This document shows, in pieces, positions 6,132 through 7,097 of a stretch of DNA of 7,097 nt. The notes beneath the pieces were generated by a model. That model did not search any database. It was not told the DNA's origin and saw only the letters and a program-made list of their open reading frames with translations. Position 1 is the first letter of the stretch; the number at the start of each line of letters is the position of its first letter. The position numbers and the translations under genes are program-made. Source of the DNA: Nitrospinae bacterium CG11_big_fil_rev_8_21_14_0_20_56_8 (lineage in GTDB: Bacteria > Nitrospinota > Nitrospinia > Nitrospinales > VA-1); contig PCWF01000023.1 of the NCBI GenBank assembly GCA_002796165.1, positions 1 through 7,097 of the forward strand, given 5' to 3'.

Positions 6132-6149
6132 GGAAAGGATGGATTTGCT

Positions 6150-6440
6150 ATGAGTATAGCCATTTTGGGTGGATTGGACCGGTTGAAACGGAAATATGAA
6201 CAGAAGGGGCTGGATTTTGGGTGCGAGGTTCGGGTCTTCAGTCAGCAGGTTCCCAGTCTTGCCAAACGGTTGATCGGGGTACACGGCATCGTCATCTTCA
6301 CCAACCTGGTTGCCCACCGCATGGTGATTGAGGCCATGGAAATTGCCCGGAAGAACAATATCCCGATTCTAAGAACCCATTCCGGTAGCGTGAGTGCTCT
6401 CAGTCGTTGCCTGGAGGGTTTCAAGCCTCTTTGCCCATAA
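6150..6440 (+). CDS. DUF2325 domain protein
   Basis: A 96-residue protein that reads as a complete DUF2325 domain. It opens with the family's nucleotide-fold-like strand and turn (SIAILGGLDRLKRKYE), has the middle HGIVIFTNLVAHRMV segment and ends with NIPILRTHSGSVSALSRCLE. The fold suggests an alpha/beta (Rossmann- or CheY-like) domain, and the biochemical function is not known. The reading frame is open from an ATG at 6078, but that start lacks a ribosome site and adds 24 residues outside the domain. The ATG at 6150 has GGAAAGGATGGA (6132-6143) upstream and starts exactly at the domain, so I prefer it. It lies 134 bp after the ferredoxin gene on the same strand with no obvious terminator between, so it may share the Fur-controlled transcript. 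There are two cysteines near the C-terminus. Confidence 0.85.
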   Translation: MSIAILGGLDRLKRKYEQKGLDFGCEVRVFSQQVPSLAKRLIGVHGIVIFTNLVAHRMVIEAMEIARKNNIPILRTHSGSVSALSRCLEGFKPLCP

Positions 6441-6505
6441 CCCTGGGAAAGCGTAAGGTTAGTAGGGCTCAACCTGTATTGAATAATGTTTGCTTAAATT
6501 AAAAA

Positions 6506-6520
6506 TGAGAATTATTTTTA
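6506..6520. promoter_or_regulatory. Fur-box-like site, distal, upstream of the porin gene
   Basis: TGAGAATTATTTTTA matches 11 of 14 specified positions of the 7-1-7 Fur box. It lies about 90 bp upstream of the porin -35, so it would be an auxiliary site or serve an unseen promoter. The surrounding DNA is very AT-rich, which raises the chance of accidental matches. Confidence 0.42.
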
Positions 6521-6574
6521 ATTTACTTTTAATTTTCTCTGGGGAAATTGTGTTGCTTGATTAATAAATATTTG

Positions 6575-6594
6575 AATTAATGATTATTATCGTG
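6575..6594. promoter_or_regulatory. Fur-box-like site, middle, upstream of the porin gene
   Basis: On the minus strand this segment contains GATAAT and the ten-base Fur-box core ATAATCATTA, about 13 of 19 positions overall. It ends 14 bp upstream of the porin -35. It could extend a Fur array towards the promoter, but low-complexity AT content weakens the call. Confidence 0.42.
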
Positions 6595-6608
6595 ATTTAA
6601 AAAAAACA

Positions 6609-6636
6609 TTGACAAAATCCTAATATTAATTAAAAT
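6609..6636 (+). promoter_or_regulatory. Sigma-70-type promoter of the porin gene
   Basis: A consensus TTGACA (6609-6614) is followed after 16 bp by TAAAAT (6631-6636). A run of eight A residues (6599-6606) precedes it, as at the ferredoxin promoter. The predicted start is near 6643, within a Fur-box-like sequence. The gap 6441-6724 holds this promoter, three Fur-like sites and a leader hairpin, and no gene. Confidence 0.78.
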
Positions 6637-6651
6637 TGATAACCAATTTCA
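6637..6651. promoter_or_regulatory. Fur-box-like operator over the porin start point
   Basis: TGATAACCAATTTCA matches 11 of 14 specified positions of the 7-1-7 Fur box, with an intact TGATAA half and TTTCA in the other. It directly abuts the -10 and covers the predicted start, so bound Fur would block RNA polymerase. Confidence 0.66.
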
Positions 6652-6684
6652 TTTTAGAAATAACCAATTAGTTTTGTTTATGTT

Positions 6685-6711
6685 GGCGTGGCAAAGTCCA
6701 CGCCCTTTTTT
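6685..6711 (+). terminator. Intrinsic-terminator-like hairpin in the porin leader
   Basis: GGCGTGG (6685-6691) pairs perfectly with CCACGCC (6698-6704) around a 6-base loop and is followed by C and six T residues (6706-6711). The ribosome site of the porin begins two bases later. The only good promoter for the porin lies upstream of the hairpin, so the element is either an attenuator in the porin leader or a terminator for read-through from DUF2325 that porin transcripts must also cross. Confidence 0.75.
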
Positions 6712-6712
6712 A

Positions 6713-6719
6713 AAGGAGG
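6713..6719 (+). promoter_or_regulatory. Ribosome binding site of the porin gene
   Basis: AAGGAGG is a near-perfect Shine-Dalgarno. It is 5 bases from GTG at 6725 and 11 from the in-frame ATG at 6731. The bfr gene in this window uses AGGAGG at 5 bases, which favours the GTG, but ATG cannot be excluded. Confidence 0.85.
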
Positions 6720-6724
6720 ATTGG

Positions 6725-7097
6725 GTGAACATGAAAAACGGAATTTTGGGGTTGGCTGGGTTTTGTGTCCTGCTTGTGGGGCTGTATGCGGGTCCCGCGT
6801 TTGCCGCGGACGTGGACGAATTGAAGCGGAGGATCGATATTCTCTCGGAAGAGATGGACGGTCTGATGAAGGGTGCGGGTGGAGCCGCCGAGCATAAGCG
6901 GTTCGCTATCCACGGTTACGGTGAGATGCATTACAACAATAATTCGGGAAGCAAGGCGACTCTGGACAATCATCGTTTCGTGATCGGGATTCACGGGGAA
7001 CTGGCCGATTGGATTCATTTGAATGCCGAGATCGATTACGAACATGCGGCGCAGGAACTGGAATTTGAGTTCGGCTATCTGGATTTCCTCCTGAATC
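6725..7097 (+). CDS. Porin-like outer-membrane protein, N-terminal part (runs off the window)
   Basis: The frame is open to the window end, 124 codons. A signal peptide is clear: basic start (MNMKNG), hydrophobic core (ILGLAGFCVLLVGLY) and a cleavage site after AFA at residue 27. A short helical, probably coiled-coil segment follows (DVDELKRRIDILSEEMDGL). From about residue 60 come alternating aromatic and polar strands typical of beta-barrel porins (FAIHGYGEMHYNN, HRFVIGIHGELADWIHLNAEIDY). The layout resembles OprO/OprP- or DcaP-like porins with an N-terminal coiled coil; the substrate cannot be told. The start is GTG at 6725 (5 bases after AAGGAGG), or two codons later at ATG 6731. A promoter with a Fur-box-like operator suggests induction in low iron, so uptake of an iron complex is plausible but unproven. 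A terminator-like hairpin lies in the leader. Confidence 0.85.
   Translation, partial: MNMKNGILGLAGFCVLLVGLYAGPAFAADVDELKRRIDILSEEMDGLMKGAGGAAEHKRFAIHGYGEMHYNNNSGSKATLDNHRFVIGIHGELADWIHLNAEIDYEHAAQELEFEFGYLDFLLN

Noticed and set aside
6453..6476. Terminator after DUF2325 (AGGTT...AACCT)
   Set aside because: Five-pair stem with a 10-base loop and no T-run.
6688..6897. 69-codon plus-strand frame starting in the porin leader
   Set aside because: Out of frame with the porin, starts inside the terminator hairpin; the signal-peptide frame from 6725 is clearly the real one.

Overview
The window looks like ordinary chromosome from a free-living Gram-negative bacterium. It has moderately GC-rich coding DNA with very AT-rich control regions, an outer-membrane porin-like protein with a signal peptide, a haem-type bacterioferritin and a Fur-family regulator with matching operators. 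Nothing seen fixes the phylum. A deltaproteobacterial-type or Nitrospinota-like lineage would fit, but this is inference. I see no mobile element, CRISPR array, tRNA or rRNA.

Left part (1-2535): a small TfoX N-terminal-domain protein (+) runs convergently into mazG (-), and their stop codons share a CTAG. mazG lies 29 bp downstream of hemW (-), so hemW-mazG look like one leftward operon. A 200-bp AT-rich gap with a palindromic -10-like element separates hemW from the rightward era.

Middle (2536-4525): era (TTG start, no clear ribosome site) and map overlap by 14 bp and are probably translationally coupled. The roughly 290 bp after map hold no standard gene. They do contain a short stretch that reads as protein-like on both strands, which I flag as unexplained.

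Right part (4526-7097): an iron module. A bacterioferritin with a strong ribosome site and a textbook terminator faces a convergent fur-family gene. Rightward from fur come a 2Fe-2S thioredoxin-like ferredoxin, a DUF2325 protein and the start of a signal-peptide-bearing porin-like protein, which is cut by the window edge. Fur-box-like sequences sit just before fur, at the predicted start point of the ferredoxin promoter and at that of the porin promoter. The last two promoters look like twins (A-tract, TTGACA, Fur box over the start point). The porin leader also carries an intrinsic-terminator hairpin ending one base before the ribosome site.

The likely logic is that Fur with iron shuts off itself, the ferredoxin/DUF2325 unit and the porin, while bacterioferritin stores iron. 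The bacterioferritin lacks two of the six usual ferroxidase ligands, which suggests a specialised subunit. The most original points are that altered ferritin, the twin Fur promoters with a leader terminator, and the ferredoxin/DUF2325/porin grouping.
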